This document shows positions 6,800-7,739 of a stretch of DNA of 7,739 bases, one piece after another; within the stretch, counting starts at the first letter, position 1, and every line of letters begins with the position of its first letter. A program made the translations under genes and the position numbers. The notes beneath the pieces are model-generated. The model was not told where the DNA came from, ran no database searches, and saw only the letters and a program-made list of their open reading frames with translations. The stretch comes from Nitrospinota bacterium (GTDB lineage Bacteria > UBA8248), in NCBI GenBank assembly GCA_011523725.1, contig WTGD01000115.1:1-7739 (forward strand). Reading direction: 5' to 3'.

Positions 6800-6828
6800 T
6801 TGACATTTCGCAGCACTTTCCCGATGAT
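6800..6828 (+). promoter_or_regulatory. Sigma70-type promoter of structured RNA
   Basis: A perfect TTGACA -35 box (6800-6805) is followed after exactly 17 nt by GATGAT (6823-6828), which matches TATAAT at 4 of 6 positions. The start site is predicted near A6835. It is the best promoter-like sequence in the window and sits just upstream of the full-length Shine-Dalgarno and small ORF, divergent from tRNA-Ser(GGA). Confidence 0.6.
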
Positions 6829-6859
6829 ACAGTCACGTCAGAAAGGAGGTGATCCTAAT

Positions 6860-6898
6860 ATGAAAATACACTGTAGGGACGAGGTGACCGGCGCCTAG
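6860..6898 (+). CDS. Possible 12-residue leader peptide
   Basis: ATG 6860 to TAG 6898 encodes MKIHCRDEVTGA. The Shine-Dalgarno at 6840-6855 (AGAAAGGAGGTGATCC) is complementary to the full 16S rRNA 3' tail, with 10 nt between GGAGG and the ATG. That makes this the strongest ribosome binding site in the window. The ORF begins about 25 nt after the predicted start site. Its last codons (GAG-GTG-ACC) coincide with the 5' strand of helix P1, so a translating ribosome would disrupt P1. The peptide has no run of one amino acid as in classical attenuators. It may matter as an act of translation rather than as a product. Conservation is unknown. Confidence 0.4.
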   Translation: MKIHCRDEVTGA

Positions 6899-6974
6899 GG
6901 GAGAGAGCCCTCGGGAGATTCCCACGGGTTTATCTTCGCCCAGGCGAATCCCCACCAGGTCACCGAACGATGGG

Positions 6975-7004
6975 AAACCCCGGTCCGGAAGGGCCGGGGT
7001 TTTT
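6975..7004 (+). terminator. Strong Rho-independent terminator
   Basis: AAACCCCGGTCC 6975-6986 pairs with GGGCCGGGGTTT 6991-7002 (12 bp with one G-T pair) around a GGAA loop, and the T-tract runs to 7004. It ends the candidate RNA and lies 69 nt upstream of the ytoQ start, so readthrough would be needed if ytoQ uses the upstream promoter. The reverse strand has only a short T-run, so it works mainly in the plus direction. Confidence 0.9.
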
Positions 7005-7073
7005 CACGTCGCGTCACATGCGAAACTTTCACCTTTCACACCATTTGTCTTCAAAGCATAAGGAGCATGTTTC

Positions 7074-7532
7074 ATGTCGCAGCCGAGTTGGAGGGTCTAT
7101 CTTTCAGGAGAGGTGCACACCGACTGGCGTGAACGCATCACCCAAGGCGCGGAAAAAGCGGGCCTTCCGATCACCTTTCTCGCCCCGGTCACGGATCACG
7201 ACGCGAGCGACGATTGCGGCGTGTCGATTCTGGGCGATGAGGAAAAACCGTTCTGGAAAGATCGCAAGGGTGCGGGTGTGAACGCCATCAGAACGCGCAC
7301 GCTGATCGAGAAAGCGGATGTGGTGGTCGTTCGCTTCGGCGAGAAATACAGGCAGTGGAACGCCGCGTTCGACGCGGGCTACGCGGCGGCATTGGGAAAG
7401 GCCCTCATCACCCTGCACGATCCGGGCCACACCCACGCACTCAAGGAAGTGGACGCCGCCGCCATGGCCGTGGCCGAAGAACCCGAACAGGTGGTGCGGA
7501 TACTGGGCTATGCCATCAACGGAACTTTGTAG
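7074..7532 (+). CDS. ytoQ: YtoQ family protein
   Basis: The 152-residue protein matches the YtoQ family, placed with nucleoside 2-deoxyribosyltransferase-like folds; its reaction is not established. It opens WRVYLSGEVHTDWRERI, the family's first strand and helix. It continues with PVTDHDASDDCG, a segment FWKDRKGAGVNAIRTRTLIEKADVVVVRFGEKYRQWNAAFDAGYAAALGKALITLHD, and a C-terminal ALKEVDAAAMAVAEEPEQVVRILGY. The KADVVVVRFG strand and the WNAAFDAGYAAALGK helix resemble the nucleotide-binding half of deoxyribosyltransferase folds. There is no signal peptide, so it is cytoplasmic. AAGGAG lies about 9 nt before ATG 7074. No clear promoter is visible between the terminator at 7004 and this gene, so upstream control is possible. 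It converges with the dehydrogenase gene with 6 nt between stops. Confidence 0.9.
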   Translation: MSQPSWRVYLSGEVHTDWRERITQGAEKAGLPITFLAPVTDHDASDDCGVSILGDEEKPFWKDRKGAGVNAIRTRTLIEKADVVVVRFGEKYRQWNAAFDAGYAAALGKALITLHDPGHTHALKEVDAAAMAVAEEPEQVVRILGYAINGTL

Positions 7533-7538
7533 GGGGCT

Positions 7539-7739
7539 TCACCTCTCCCTTGCCAGGACCTCATAGACTTCCGGGTTCACGAGCGTGGACGGCCTCTCGC
7601 CCCGAAAGTACGCGAGAACGCACTCGGTCGTGTGGCGGAGCGTATTGCGAATCGCATCCTCGCCCCGGCCACCGAGATGGGGGGCGAGCACAGGGTTCTC
7701 GAGCCCGAAGAGAGGATGGGCGTAATCGGGCGGCTCCTC
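7539..7739 (-). CDS. D-isomer specific 2-hydroxyacid dehydrogenase, partial (C-terminus)
   Basis: Only the last 66 codons are in the window; the N-terminus lies beyond the right edge. The fragment starts EEPPDYAHPLFGLENPVLAP, continues HLGGRGEDAIRNTLRHTTECVLAYFRGERPSTLVNPEVYEVLARER and ends at TGA 7541-7539. It matches the end of the NAD-binding domain of this family: PPDYxHPLFGLENVxLTPHLGG, then AxENVLAFLRGERPxxLVNPEV. The catalytic His of the Glu-His pair is present in APHLGG (residue 21 of the fragment). The enzyme would be a cytoplasmic NAD(P)-dependent oxidoreductase acting on 2-hydroxy/2-keto acids. The substrate (phosphoglycerate, glyoxylate/hydroxypyruvate or other) cannot be decided from this part. 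Confidence 0.9.
   Translation of the reverse strand, partial: EEPPDYAHPLFGLENPVLAPHLGGRGEDAIRNTLRHTTECVLAYFRGERPSTLVNPEVYEVLARER

Larger units (their letters stand above)
6835..7004 (+). ncRNA. Candidate structured leader or small RNA, unknown family
   Basis: This roughly 170-nt unit is bounded by a TTGACA promoter and a strong intrinsic terminator. Pairings that fit together are: P1 GGTGACC 6883-6889 with GGTCACC 6958-6964; P2 GGGGA 6898-6902 with TCCCC 6949-6953; P3 6906-6930 (AGCCC/GGGTT outer, GGGA/TCCC inner, GAT loop); and P4 TTCGC 6935-6939 with GCGAA 6944-6948 (CCAG loop). P2 thus encloses a three-way junction, and P1 ends 10 nt before the terminator. The 5' end carries a 16-nt Shine-Dalgarno and a 12-codon ORF whose last codons form the 5' strand of P1. 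I recognise none of the common riboswitch, 6S or tmRNA signatures. It may be a cis-regulatory leader of the ytoQ gene 70 nt downstream, or an independent small RNA. Transcription and structure are inferred from sequence only. Confidence 0.55.

Noticed and set aside
6233..6852. Two overlapping plus-strand open frames (6233-6766 and 6280-6852)
   Set aside because: Both read through the antisense of tRNA-Ser(GGA), giving the familiar tRNA-derived peptide EGGIRTLEAPCG or RRGRDSNPRG. They lack family similarity and convincing ribosome sites.
6840..6855. Fragment of an inverted 16S rRNA gene
   Set aside because: The match to the reverse complement of the 16S 3' end stops after 16 nt; the flanks do not match 16S or a spacer, so a Shine-Dalgarno is the simpler reading.
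6835..7004. Known riboswitch, 6S RNA, tmRNA or RNase P RNA
   Set aside because: I looked for hallmark sequences (such as TPP CTGAGA, guanidine ACGR hairpins, fluoride, cyclic-di-GMP, RNase P and tmRNA cores) and did not see a convincing match. This is from memory without a search, so a remote member is possible.
1..7739. CRISPR arrays, insertion sequences, integrases, att sites
   Set aside because: There are no regular direct repeats, no transposase or integrase fragments, and no partial tRNA duplications at the tRNA 3' ends beyond the expected similarity of two serine tRNAs.

Overview
The window is an ordinary-density chromosomal segment from a GC-rich Gram-negative bacterium. The Sec signal peptide on a periplasmic cyclophilin, the short-form SRP RNA and the ffs-dnaX-ybaB-recR order fit a proteobacterium-like or deltaproteobacterium-like lineage. 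That placement is inference and I cannot name a taxon. There is no sign of phage, insertion sequences, CRISPR or plasmid functions.

Left part (1-1241, minus strand): two adjacent genes 8 nt apart encode metallo-beta-lactamase-fold proteins. The promoter-proximal one (342-1205) has lost nearly all metal ligands. The second (1-333, cut by the window edge) keeps a partial HxExPH version of the motif. They look like a paired unit in which at least one partner is a pseudoenzyme.

Centre (1498-4471, plus strand): the SRP 4.5S-type RNA (ffs) is followed by dnaX (tau subunit of DNA polymerase III), ybaB/ebfC (nucleoid-associated protein) and recR (recombination mediator). This is a widely conserved housekeeping cluster linking protein targeting, replication clamp loading and recombinational repair.

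Right-centre (4528-6163, minus strand): a periplasmic cyclophilin-type peptidyl-prolyl isomerase with an unusual internal insertion, a SRPBCC-fold ligand-binding protein, and tRNA-Ser(GCU). About 450 bp without a credible gene separates this from tRNA-Ser(GGA) at 6610-6702, also on the minus strand. Both tRNAs encode CCA.

Right part (6800-7739): divergent from tRNA-Ser(GGA) lies the most interesting element. A TTGACA promoter leads into a roughly 170-nt transcribed region. That region carries a full-length Shine-Dalgarno sequence matching the 16S rRNA 3' end, a 12-codon ORF, a compact structure with nested helices and a three-way junction, and a 12-bp Rho-independent terminator. One strand of its closing helix can pair either with the small ORF's Shine-Dalgarno or with the end of that ORF, which suggests a switch. 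I recognise no known RNA family. It could be a leader controlling the next gene, a ytoQ family member (7074-7532), or a free-standing small RNA. The window ends with the C-terminus of a D-2-hydroxyacid dehydrogenase on the minus strand, convergent with ytoQ and 6 nt away.
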